Below are positions 46,901-54,289 of a stretch of DNA of 64,000 nucleotides, one piece after another. The DNA is from Cyprinodon diabolis. Its lineage: Eukaryota > Chordata > Actinopteri > Cyprinodontiformes > Cyprinodontidae. The stretch covers positions 18,009,479 to 18,073,478 of the forward strand of contig CM060068.1 of the NCBI GenBank assembly GCA_030533445.1, written 5' to 3'. Positions within the stretch are counted from its first letter, which is position 1. Each line of letters begins with the position of its first letter. The notes under the pieces were generated by a model. It did not search any database, had not been told where the DNA came from, and saw nothing but the letters and a program-made list of their open reading frames with translations. Both the position numbers and the translations under genes were made by a program.

Positions 46901-47605
46901 CTATTAAAATGGGAAAATGTTTGCCAATATTATGCAGTTTTAAACATGTTAAGAAAACTTAAAAAAAAATAAAAACTTTAGATTGAGAATTCCTTATTAC
47001 TAGAGGGTCTATTTCAATACAAGCAAATAATAAAGAAATCGTGGTTAATTAAAAAAAATCTTTAGAGTTGTATAACCACCCCTGATTTTCTTCTGGTTAG
47101 AATACCTGTTTCTAACTCAGAAAATGCACAAACTAAGCATGAATTATTAGAATGTTACATCTATTATATATATCCATAAAAATATTTAGAATGCATCACA
47201 ATTCAGATTCAATTAGACTGTACGTTATTACATCAGAGTCAAATTATTGGGCTGTATAGAATTCTAATAATTATTTTATTAGAATTTTTATTCGATATGA
47301 ATTTGAACCTATATAACTCTACAGTATAAGATGTGGCTTGTTCTGTAAAGGGCTTGAAGATAATGTCTGGCATCTGTTAGTGCTGCATAGAAAATGATGA
47401 ACTGTGAGTTCCCATACCCCAAATTTATCCGTCGTGTCCGTTCAGGCAAGCTGGGAGGAACAGTAAGCAGTGAACGGAAGGTGCAGTGGACCTCATTGGC
47501 CTGGTAGCAGTTACAGCTCCTCGGGCAGGACTGGCCCCTGGGCACCTTGAGTGTGAGCACCAGAAGTGCCAGCAATGCGACTGGTGCAGACGCAATCTGA
47601 TACAT
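26108..47605 (-). CDS. mxra5: mxra5: matrix-remodelling-associated protein 5 (adlican), complete 11-exon coding region
   Basis: Secreted extracellular-matrix proteoglycan-like protein of the MXRA5/IGSF10 family. Joining exons 47605-47418, 45767-45638, 44763-44522, 44242-44091, 43873-40362, 35104-34963, 34489-34354, 31523-30390, 30270-30063, 28526-28305 and 28162-26108 gives 8,121 nt and 2,706 residues; every junction has GT/AG and keeps frame. Domains: signal peptide ~1-26, cysteine-rich LRR N-cap ~27-62, LRRs ~63-215, LRR C-cap ~218-255, Ig1 ~474-560, Ig2 ~572-660, Ser/Thr-rich linker ~660-1408, Ig3 to Ig11 ~1415-2706. The choice of MXRA5 over IGSF10 rests on remembered human sequence: the Ig3 strand QRFEVLPNGTLVIQNVQVQD, FLHGNLFVLPNGTL, PAPYYGNRLTVH and the last Ig domain align closely. 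Human MXRA5 is about 2,828 residues with 12 Ig domains; here I count 11. Teleosts may carry two paralogues and I cannot say which this is. Confidence 0.93.
28305..28526 (-). CDS. mxra5: mxra5 coding exon 10: most of Ig7
   Basis: 222 nt, residues 1949-2022, phase 0 at both ends. The acceptor is CTCTACAG and the donor AAG/GTATGT. It encodes VDCQASGLPHPAVRWNLPNG and EEGEYMCYAENQAGQDTMK, with Cys-Trp-Cys intact. Confidence 0.92.
28527..30062. other. mxra5 intron 9
   Basis: 1,536 bp, AT-rich, no element recognised. Bounded by donor AAAG/GTAAAA and acceptor CTCTACAG on the minus strand. Confidence 0.85.
30063..30270 (-). CDS. mxra5: mxra5 coding exon 9: end of Ig6 and start of Ig7
   Basis: 208 nt, residues 1879-1948. 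The acceptor CTCTTAAG joins to read HYSFDQRLKVHPNGTL, and the Ig6 cysteine is in GDYLCIARNKV. Ig7 begins with KPPTIEPKHPVNQTVSFGEP. The donor is AAAG/GTAAAA (phase 0). Intron 8 is only 119 bp. Confidence 0.91.
30390..31523 (-). CDS. mxra5: mxra5 coding exon 8: Ig4, Ig5, N-glycan-rich linker and first half of Ig6
   Basis: 1,134 nt, residues 1501-1878 plus two bases. The acceptor is TTCACACAG and the donor TACAG/GTACGG (phase 2). Ig4 (~1512-1605): LKCQADG, LSWVLPNG, YRCVASNSAG. Ig5 (~1608-1703): VHCSARG, LLWQIPDG, FLHGNLFVLPNGTL, YECTATNAIG. Residues ~1704-1830 form a Ser/Asn/Thr-rich linker with about eight N-x-S/T sequons that I do not recall in human MXRA5. Ig6 starts at ~1835 with NLNCSVIG and IIWRIPTRK. 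Confidence 0.92.
31524..34353. other. mxra5 intron 7
   Basis: 2,830 bp. The stretch 32730-32880 repeats GACTAAAACTA and TTTTCGTCCTAG motifs, reminiscent of an old hAT-like relic, but no ends or target duplication could be set. The rest is AT-rich and featureless. Confidence 0.75.
34354..34489 (-). CDS. mxra5: mxra5 coding exon 7: second half of Ig3
   Basis: 136 nt, residues 1456-1500 plus two bases. The acceptor is TTTCTCTCAG and the donor ACAG/GTGGGA (phase 2). It encodes AQRFEVLPNGTLVIQNVQVQ and the second Ig cysteine in YICSATSYLG. This is the strongest single match to human MXRA5 as I remember it. Confidence 0.9.
34963..35104 (-). CDS. mxra5: mxra5 coding exon 6: first half of Ig3
   Basis: 142 nt, residues 1409-1455 plus one base. 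The acceptor is CTTCATAG and the donor AAAG/GTATGC (phase 1). It encodes KPRIADPHIRRVSVPAG, the first Ig cysteine in RLTCEVQG, and the Ig tryptophan in SITWTKVPK. It has no start codon context of its own. It lies 5.3 kb from exon 5, across the transposon nest. Confidence 0.88.
36487..37198 (+). mobile_element. Solo LTR nested in the hAT element
   Basis: 712 bp, TGTTGGGATC...ATCATGACA, flanked by the 5-bp duplication GTGTT (36482-36486 and 37199-37203). An AATAAA lies near 37122, consistent with + orientation. Its end matches, in reverse complement, the start of the solo LTR at 53603-54284, so both are one family in opposite orientation. Confidence 0.85.
37576..37831 (+). pseudogene. Acidic repeat-coding exon-like segment in the hAT element
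   Basis: After an acceptor-like ATTGTAG, a frame runs SQSQQGSSIPSTSTRTGDEE and then about nine copies of an 8-residue acidic unit (MDEGEHQDEGEQ type), ending TGA at 37829-37831. The 24-bp DNA repeat drives it. It could be the N-terminal exon of the lost hAT transposase; no BED finger or catalytic core is visible. A neighbouring frame gives MREN repeats and is a shadow. Confidence 0.35.
38390..38725 (+). pseudogene. Second, more decayed Tc1-like transposase fragment
   Basis: 38410-38530 resembles the transposase segment missing from the neighbouring copy (AAGACCACAACACAGAGCAC...CTGTCAGCTAAGACCAGGAA), and 38600-38720 overlaps the part retained there (GTCAGAATTTGG, GGCTGGTGATGGTGCAATAG). It is therefore a separate copy of the same family, without recognisable ends. 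Confidence 0.6.
38726..40361. other. 5'-proximal part of mxra5 intron 5
   Basis: AT-rich, no gene or element ends seen. It runs to the exon 5 donor at 40361-40360. Confidence 0.75.
40362..43873 (-). CDS. mxra5: mxra5 coding exon 5: large exon with LRR cap end, Ig1, Ig2 and Ser/Thr-rich linker
   Basis: 3,512 nt, residues 238-1408. It starts at acceptor TTATTAG and reads GLLKCPGGPGCPVC, completing the C-cap. A family-specific block follows (QTYQKLWRILAYYSE and EKEIMLSKAPALAYRYKQ, ~358-397). Ig1 (~474-560) has Cys-Trp-Cys as LSCPF, VQWILPDG and YYCVAKA; Ig2 (~572-660) has LTCRISG, ASWILPNG and YYRCIAVNQ. A polar linker then carries acidic and basic patches, the conserved RIDPQKWADLLAKIR motif, and a long Thr/Ser/Pro-rich stretch (~1040-1390) likely to be O-glycosylated. 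The exon ends CCAAGG/GTAAGT (phase 0). The in-frame Met upstream at 43928 is in the intron and is not a start. Confidence 0.93.
43883..43914. repeat. (GACA)n microsatellite in the exon 5 splice-acceptor tract
   Basis: Eight GACA units on + (TGTC on the mxra5 strand), ending 9 bp before the acceptor AG at 43875-43874. On the transcribed strand it supplies the pyrimidine-rich tract. Confidence 0.95.
44091..44242 (-). CDS. mxra5: mxra5 coding exon 4: last LRR and LRR C-cap
   Basis: 152 nt, residues 188-237 plus one base of 238. The acceptor TTTTTTAG joins exon 3 to read LRHIDLSNNSLTILPKG. ANPWSCDCRMKWLLSW (about residues 217-232) is the start of a standard LRR C-terminal cap with its Cys-x-Cys pair. 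The donor is CCAG/GTGACT (phase 1). There is no long single-exon frame here; it was recovered from splice logic. Confidence 0.9.
44522..44763 (-). CDS. mxra5: mxra5 coding exon 3: leucine-rich repeats
   Basis: 242 nt, residues 107-187. The acceptor is CATCCAG and the donor GAG/GTGAGC (phase 2). It encodes ILKLSYNKLTEIS followed by repeats of the form LxxLxLxxNxL (LLRLYLDHNLLQHIHPRALL, LRLLRLQGNRLHQLHPHAL). The SYNKL and GNRLHQLHP motifs match the MXRA5 LRR region. Confidence 0.92.
45360..45545 (-). mobile_element. tRNA-derived SINE in mxra5 intron 2
   Basis: Read on the minus strand it begins GGGGATTGTTGGCCTAGTGG, with an A-box-like GGCCTAGTGGTTAGAG and a B-box-like AGTTCGATCC about 40 bp on, the internal pol III promoter layout of a tRNA-derived SINE. 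A tRNA-unrelated body follows (CACTCTGGGTCTCTGAGC, then GGGTGACGCACAATGGCAGC). No cloverleaf closes, so it is not a tRNA gene. Confidence 0.72.
45638..45767 (-). CDS. mxra5: mxra5 coding exon 2: leucine-rich repeats
   Basis: 130 nt, residues 63-106. The acceptor is TTTTGCAG and the donor CAG/GTAATC (phase 0). It encodes FNSIGRLDDKSLLGLKRVEL and LLMLHSNDLQHLPDGVFKDM, canonical LRR spacing close to human MXRA5 as I recall it. Flanked by intron 1 (1,650 bp) and intron 2 (874 bp, which carries a SINE). Confidence 0.92.
45768..47417. other. mxra5 intron 1
   Basis: 1,650 bp, AT-rich, no mobile-element ends seen. Confidence 0.85.
47418..47605 (-). CDS. mxra5: mxra5 coding exon 1: signal peptide and LRR N-cap
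   Basis: Residues 1-62 plus two bases of codon 63. The ATG at 47605 has G at -3 and is followed by a hydrophobic run (PVALLALLVLTL), a likely signal peptide cut near GQS/CPRSC. The cluster CPRSCNCYQANEVHC is the cysteine-rich cap that precedes leucine-rich repeats. The exon ends in ...AATTTGGG before donor GTATGG (phase 2), so with exon 2 it reads INLGFNSI, the family consensus. Reading on into the intron gives unrelated residues, which supports this donor. Confidence 0.92.
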
Positions 47606-49262
47606 CTCTACGCGCAGGGAGAGGAGCTAAACTGAGATTATCACAACAACAAGGAATAGGATGTCAAGATTAAGGCAGGCAGACATGTACAGTGTAGCAT
47701 AATAACTTCTTACTCTGATGGGAATTCCTCTGTTTTATCACCATCCCACTCCCACAGTCTGAACTAACAAACACATTAAGAACTATAATGCCTTCTCTCC
47801 TGCACATTTAGATCTGTCCACTTTTTGTCTTAGCTTCTCTGCTACCGCCACCCCCTTCCCTCCAACTGTTTTTAGTTTTCCTGGTCTGTTGTCCATTTCC
47901 ACAGAGACCTCTTCAACTATGTCACTTTTAAAGGACCACCTTAATTGGCCAAATTACATCACTTAAATCTACAGTGAGGGAAAAAAGGGTTTTTAATGGG
48001 ATGTCATTGAACAATGCTGTGATTTATACTTTGAGTAGGTTAATTAATAAATCATTAATCCCACATGAGAGCAAATTAATTCCTTTAAACTTTTAAGAAT
48101 AGAATGACAGCTTAGTTAGCCCGCTAGCTTTGAAGTCTTCAGTGATCTATCTGTTTTGAAACTACATAAACCATAATTCTTTCAGGTCCCTCCAACTTTC
48201 ATTCAATATATTCAAAAGTTTCAATAAAAATATTTAGAATATCTTTAAAAATATTCAAGTTCCATAAACTTAGGTTATTTAACATAACCTAAATGTATTT
48301 TAATAAATTAAAGTTTTATTGAATATACTTAAAATATGATTTATTATATATACAAATATACTTTAATAAACTCGGGAAAACATGTAGTATATTTATGCTT
48401 GATTCAATATCCAAGTTCCATTCAATACATGAGTGTCTCAATATATGTAAACTCCGCATACATTTTGTATTACTAATCTAATTTATGATTTCCAAGTGTG
48501 AAACTCATAAAAATTTGATTAGAAACATAGTTCTAGGTTGAACTTTTCTATTTTCGTGTAGGCAAGGTAAAACTAACTACATGTTCACGTCTCACTAACT
48601 GTTTATAAAACTTTGCCTGGATGAAGAGCGCAAAACAAAAACTCATCTCATCCTGATGAATCCGGCCATTCATACGTTTAAAAGTCATATTGTGAAGGAA
48701 TTAAACTCGATCCAAAAATAAATTGTACACAGGTTTAACGATTGGTCTATAGAAAAAAAAAATTCGTTTCTAACTGAATCGAAAACAGAAAGAAAACGTT
48801 AGAACTAAGAGAAACTCGGCTGCGCTTTCTCATCCAGTGACACACAAGCGCAGAAATTTACACTTTAACATCAAACAAACACTACTGAGACTTTCTGCTC
48901 AAATCTAGCATTTCATATCTTTCAATCATTCACACAATTCAAGAGTTCTCAGTGGTGATTATAACATACCTTGAGATTTTACTGGTCCAGAGGCAACATT
49001 TTTTACTAAATTATAAATTTTCTAAATCAAATGATAGTTAGTACCCAGGAGTGCGCATCAGGAATGTACGGTAATCCAAACTTCCTAACCTTTACTCATC
49101 CATCTGTCATCAAAGTATTGGAGAAGAGCGCGAGGAACCCCGTGCAAATGCGCACTTTTCACAGTTTGAAAATTCACATAAAGCCTCTCAAAGCCCTTTC
49201 CAAAAAAAAATTCCTGCAAGTCTTCTTAGGTTTTACTGGAGGAGAAGAGAAGCGCCACTCAC
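47606..49262. other. Upstream flank of the mxra5 start codon
   Basis: Contains the 5' UTR just before 47605 and either promoter DNA or a 5' UTR intron. Acceptor-like TAATCTCAG ends at 47632 on the minus strand. No coding frame with support. Confidence 0.5.
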
Positions 49263-49445
49263 CAGGGCAGGAGCACTGCAAACGCGTCTGCTCGCTGTGT
49301 GTGTGCGTCTATGTGGGCGACAATGATTGTGTGTTTGATTTTACAAGAGGGGAGAGGACAGCAAGACAGAGACACATACAAGAGAGCTCAGTTACAAGGG
49401 TCCCGTCCAAAGAAGGGTGGAAACTAAGGAGTAGCATACTTATAA
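49263..49445 (-). promoter_or_regulatory. Candidate mxra5 promoter and non-coding first exon
   Basis: On the minus strand a TATA-like CTTTATAAGT lies at about 49447-49438. About 175 bp downstream a strong donor, CCCTG/GTGAGT, ends at 49263. An acceptor-like TAATCTCAG at 47640-47632 lies 26 bp before the mxra5 start codon. Together they could define a non-coding exon 1 (about 49410-49263) and a 1.6-kb 5' intron. This is inference from signal sequences alone; there is no coding evidence, and the start codon exon could instead be transcribed directly. Confidence 0.3.
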
Positions 49446-49559
49446 AGTTTCAACACGCTGGTATTTAACATAGTCTATTTTTCATTTAGATAAAAAGATT
49501 ATATCTTTTTATTTTGAATGAATGTATGTAATTTCTTATCTGTTTCAAGCCTCAACACT

Positions 49560-50150
49560 TTTCCTCCTTGATACAAAAACATATAATCCTCCATTCTCGG
49601 GGCTACAGAATTCTCCATCATGCCATTCATCCAACTAATATTTTGTTCTGCTAACCTTGCAGGAGTTACATTAAGAGAATGCAGGCAGGGAATTGACTTA
49701 AGGTTGGGCGGTATCTTGAACTCCAGTGTGAAGTGTCCACAGTAAGTGATGATCTCCAGAGCCATTGGTCCACTGTGTTTTCTAAAGTCCTTTGTCAATG
49801 CAGTCATCTCCCAGCAAATTTTAGAGTACTTTAGAGCATTCCTTCCTTTTTTTCCATTAAAATGTTCCTTTTTTTTTTCCAGCAGGATTTTGCACCTGCT
49901 CGCACTACCGAGGCTACCAAAAAGAGTTTGATTCACTGGTCAGCAACCTGGCATGATTTAAATCCTGTAGAGAATCAAAAGTGTACTGTAAAGAAGAAGA
50001 TGAGAGACAGCAGACCCAATAATGCAGATGACCTAAAGGTCATTATCATAGAAATCTGGTTTATAATTACACCATAGTAGTATCACAGATTGATCACCAT
50101 CAAGACACAATACACTGAACCAGCAGTTCATAAGGGGGCCCAAATAAATC
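49560..50150 (+). pseudogene. Decayed Tc1-like transposase, C-terminal half
   Basis: Follows the order of a Tc1-like DDE transposase with many lesions: TTGGTCCACTGTGTTTTCTAA (about 49766-49786), CCAGCAGGATTTTGCACCTG (about 49879-49898, normally QQD.AP), then LNPVEN-like DLNPVENQK around 49958-49984 and KKKMRDSRPNNADDLK up to about 50039. It is not the same family as the 35.4-kb copy. Terminal repeats were not located. The minus-strand frame at 49499-49936 is a shadow. Confidence 0.7.
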
Positions 50151-50159
50151 TTTGTGCAT

Positions 50160-52590
50160 ACCTATCAAATACCTGACATTCATGTTTAAAATATAGATAT
50201 ATATTTTATTGATCTTATGTACTAACGTTTTCTGAGACACAGATTTTTAGAATTCCACTTCCTGTCATCAATAGTTATAGAAAATTACAAGAAAAAAAAG
50301 GCTGTCTATTGTATAAGCTTTTCTTCTGAAACAAGTAACAAAACATATTGACCTACCATTGTTTTAATCTAACCATAAACGGATACCTTTGCTTGATAGG
50401 AAATGTAGACAGATGCAACCTTTTTCAATGAAGCAATGTTGTTGAAATTGAGATAATGATTTAGCAGTAGCTAAATGTCTACTATCTAACTCAAAGCAGA
50501 AATACTTACACTATTTAGAACTTGTTAACTTGAAAGTAAATGAATCACAAGTCATATTGCATCACTTTTCACTAAATTATGGCACTTTTTTGCTAAAATG
50601 ATGTAGCCAAAGTTAATAGACATAAAGTATAGGCAAGTACAAGTAAAATAAATCATGTATGCTAAGCCAGCACTGGCTCTCACAATATGAAGCAGTTAAT
50701 TAATTATGCAAGAAAATACTTTGTTTAGAACCTATGCAGCACTGGAATGCGTTAAATAAACCTGAAATTTGAATTAATTTCATCTCATTAACTTAGTCCT
50801 ACTGAAAACAACCAAGACTGTATACATACCACAGACGGTAGGGCCTTTTTTATTATTTATTTGTTTTAGTTAGTTTTTATTTTGTTTTTAACAGATAGAA
50901 AACCATTAACATTGATACTTCTGTGCATCAGTTTCTGTGTTAACTGAATTATGGATTTATTAAGCAGTATGACTTTCAGTCTTTTGTATGATGTAACATT
51001 CTCTGACAGCTCTTACTGATAGCCCTTATCAGTTGAAAGACCTTTTAGTGGGGAAACTAAAAATAGACCAAATCTCCTCAACCACTGTCTCCAGTAAGCA
51101 GCCCTGAACTCTCATATACCTCTATAATACATTGATAATTTTATGACAGGAAGTAATTGATTAATTATAAAAAGCAAAGTTTGTAAGGGGTAAGTGAGAT
51201 GTTCAGATGTTATGTCCACTATACTAAGAAATAATTTAGTTTATTTTCATATATGCGCTTTACATAACGGTAGAAGTAAAGGTTTTGTATCCATCTCACA
51301 TGACATACCACATATCACAATAACAAAGAACAGCAGCTTTTGGTGTGAGAATAAGGTCACCATTGAAGAATTTTTAATTTCTTCATCATTATAACAATAA
51401 TCATGAATGACAGTTAATAGCCCGCAGCACAGATGTCTTAGCAAATGTGTTAGGATGCTTTACAGTCACCAGCAACATTCTGTCTGATTTTCTTTCAGCA
51501 CATGATCCAATCTTTGCCACCTTATCGCCTTTGTCTCTTCAGGCAGAGCTGTTCTGTGAACAGTTGTCAAAGCTGAAATCTTCCCCTGTAGCTGTAATAC
51601 TGCTGAGAAGAGCACTTGTCTCAATCTTGGCTCACTTTATTAGGATGCTCAACGCTGTCTTTAGAATGTGGTGGACCATAACAGATGAATTGCTGCTGGT
51701 CTGACTGGAAAGAAGTAAGAAGTTATGACATTATTTGCTTTCAATGGCTCCTTGGGGAAGATGCATAAATAAATAAAAGGAAAAGGGATGGCTTATTTTG
51801 TTGACTTCTTTTTAGGATGACAACCAGCCTTATAATAATTCACTTACTGTCAAAATATATAAATGACATAATTGCTTGCAGTCAATACTAGGTGAATGGA
51901 GGTAAACTATTTTTATAATAAATTAATACATTACACCTAAACACAAATTAACTGTAGCATTAAAAACTAGAAATATTTTTAGTCTGTTCAGAAACCCTTA
52001 CTTTTGTGAGCATTTATAAAAAAGCTCCATCATGAAAGTTTTTTTTTTGTTTGTTTATGCAGTGCGGAGATCCACCAAAACAATTTTTATTTAGTCGATT
52101 GATAATCCATTTAGTAATGCAAAATCAAATTCCACAATAGCTGGTTTTGTGACGAAAAAGAATATTAAGTTGTATTTTGTTAGGATAACACAAAAACCTC
52201 CACAGAAAATGCTTTTTACGGAACCAATTAAATGAATTTAGTGTTGTCAGAGGTATTCTCCTTTTACATTCAGTATGTGCAAGATTGTCTTTGGCTTTTT
52301 GAATGTTCGTAATTTAAGAGTTGAATGATTGCAGAATGTGATTTCAGTCATTAAAAATTAGTGGCTCAAGTTACAATTTATTTGAGATTTTTTCTCACCT
52401 ACCCAGGCTCAGATTATACGAAGAGGCACAAATTATTACAGGATATTACCCCTTGTTCTTTGCAAATAATAGACAAAATATTTTATCTAAACTTCTAACC
52501 ACATTTTCAGTTTGATAGAAATGAAGGCTTTTGGAAGCTCAGATGCCAACCTTCTGTGCCTATTCAAATTCTGTTTGGTAGGCTTTGCTC
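50160..52590. other. AT-rich non-coding stretch
   Basis: No gene, RNA or element ends seen. Confidence 0.55.
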
Positions 52591-52594
52591 AGAA

Positions 52595-52835
52595 CTACTG
52601 GCACACTAAGCCTGGTTCTGCTGGAGGTTTCTTTCTTTTAAGAGGGAGTTTTTCCTCTCCACTGTCTCTGCATGCATTGATCCAGGATGAGTTTTTCCTG
52701 CAAAGTGAATAAATCAACTCAATCAGCTCGCTTTCCTTAGAAAGAAGACTTTTCACTGTACTTTTTTACCTCTTAATATATAATCTGATTGAGTCGTCTT
52801 TGTAAAGTGCCTTGAGATTCAGTATAAAAACACTA
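52595..52835 (+). mobile_element. LINE 3' UTR fragment (same family as 21.7-22.8 kb)
   Basis: Shares GCCTGGTTCTGCTGGAGGTT, the TTTTCCTCTCCACTGTC block and GTAAAGTGCCTTGAGAT with the copy at 22.57-22.76 kb, but is more diverged and lacks the repeat tail. Confidence 0.75.
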
Positions 52836-52962
52836 AGTGGAAATTAACAACAAATTATGGCCTGTCATGCCAAGGTAATCAGAACAATATTTAGCAGGTC
52901 TGCCATCACAACAGAAGTGGTAAATCCAAGCCAGAGACACCATTCAGTCTCTTTCACAGTTA

Positions 52963-53554
52963 TGCTACGTTCATACCGCACATCTTTGAGCAGCAAAAAA
53001 GCGCCTGCTCTTTCATTTTTTAAGGTTGTACACGTTAAGGTCCGACACATGTCAGCAGCATCTTTGATGCTCCTGAAGCGTGTCTAGTAAAGTGTGTCCA
53101 GATGCATCTGATGCTTTTGCTCTTTGTTCAATTGCAGAGAGCGACATTGCTATATTTGCTGTGATAAGATGGTAAAATGTAGTTTTAATGTATTTTTAAG
53201 CGAGAAAGTCCACCTGAAAACATCGTCTGTGCAGTCAGTTCATAAAGATTATGATCCTGCCTCAAAATATTTTGCTGTCATAGGCGCTCAGATCCCTACT
53301 AATGGCTGTGCGCTGTCATTGTGAATCTAGCAGCAGCTGGGGGTTTCCACTACTGTTCGTGGCAGCTGGATGTAGATTTTAGCATTCATGTACTGTATGT
53401 GGTGTAAACTGCAGACACCAGAATAATAAAAGTAAAACATATTTTGCCATCAGGTTACTACATTTTAAACAATAATAAAGTGTTTCAGGGGAGTGACTTT
53501 GGATGTAAACCCGCTGCCTCTGCTGCTTCAATCTCGTACAGTGTGAACGTAGCA
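52963..53554. mobile_element. Miniature inverted-repeat element with TTA duplication (PIF/Harbinger-like)
   Basis: Ends TGCTACGTTCATACCGCA and, inward from the right, TGCTACGTTCACACTGTA are matching terminal inverted repeats of about 18 bp. TTA lies outside both ends (52960-52962 and 53555-53557), as in PIF/Harbinger elements. 592 bp with no transposase. Confidence 0.7.
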
Positions 53555-53602
53555 TTAGTGATGCTTTGAAGAGGAGCCCCACCTCAACTTAACATTTATT
53601 AG

Positions 53603-54284
53603 TGTCATGATTGGTTTAAGCGATCTGACCCACATGCAGAGAACCACTCAGAGACCAAGGGAAAAAGTTTAACAGGTTTATTAAATGTAGATGAATAACA
53701 GAAGTTGGATCTGGAACTCAGTGGACTGGTGAACCGGAACTGGAAAGTCTGAAGGGGAGATCACATTGATCAGTTCAGGGACTGTAGGAAATTTGACTTA
53801 GGCTTTAATATTACTGGAGAGGGACTCACGTTTGAGGGGGCTCTTGTCAATCCTTGAATCCAGCTAGTGGGGGTAAATCCAGAGAAGAGAGAACTCGTTG
53901 GAGGGCGGACAGATAGATAAGCGTTGGACCCAGAGGAGTAAAGGAGCGGACTGTCACTTGGATTTCCGAAGAGGACTTGAAAGGATCATGTGGAGGTTTT
54001 CACCTGCTTAGTGTGTTCTCAGTTAATACTTCCAGGGGAAGAAGGTCCAGTTATCCAGTTACTCAGGGGAACAAAGCTTAGGTTAGACTCCGCTAATCTC
54101 AGCTTGGCTAGAGTGCCAAAAACTGGCACACACTCTGGCATCGAGGTAGTGAAAACCCACTGCTCAAATACTCCTCCAGTAATGATCCAACGAGCCGCAG
54201 GTGTGCAGGGAAGGCCCAACAAAGACAGAGCACCACCTGGTGGTGGAGAGAGAAAAGAGAGAAAAGAAAACTGGATTCCTAACA
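53603..54284 (-). mobile_element. Solo LTR with ATTAG target duplication
   Basis: 682 bp, TGTCATGATTGG...GATTCCTAACA, flanked by ATTAG (53598-53602 and 54285-54289). Its first ~100 bp match the reverse complement of the end of the solo LTR at 36487-37198 (CCCACATGCAGA, AAAGTTTAACAG, GTTTATT), which sets minus orientation. The frames inside are not genes. Confidence 0.85.
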
Positions 54285-54289
54285 ATTAG

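Noticed and set aside
49031..49468. 145-residue + strand frame upstream of mxra5
   Set aside because: No domain or composition bias of a real protein; it overlaps the likely mxra5 promoter on the other strand.
49499..49936. 145-residue minus-strand frame
   Set aside because: Antisense to a recognisable Tc1-like transposase relic.
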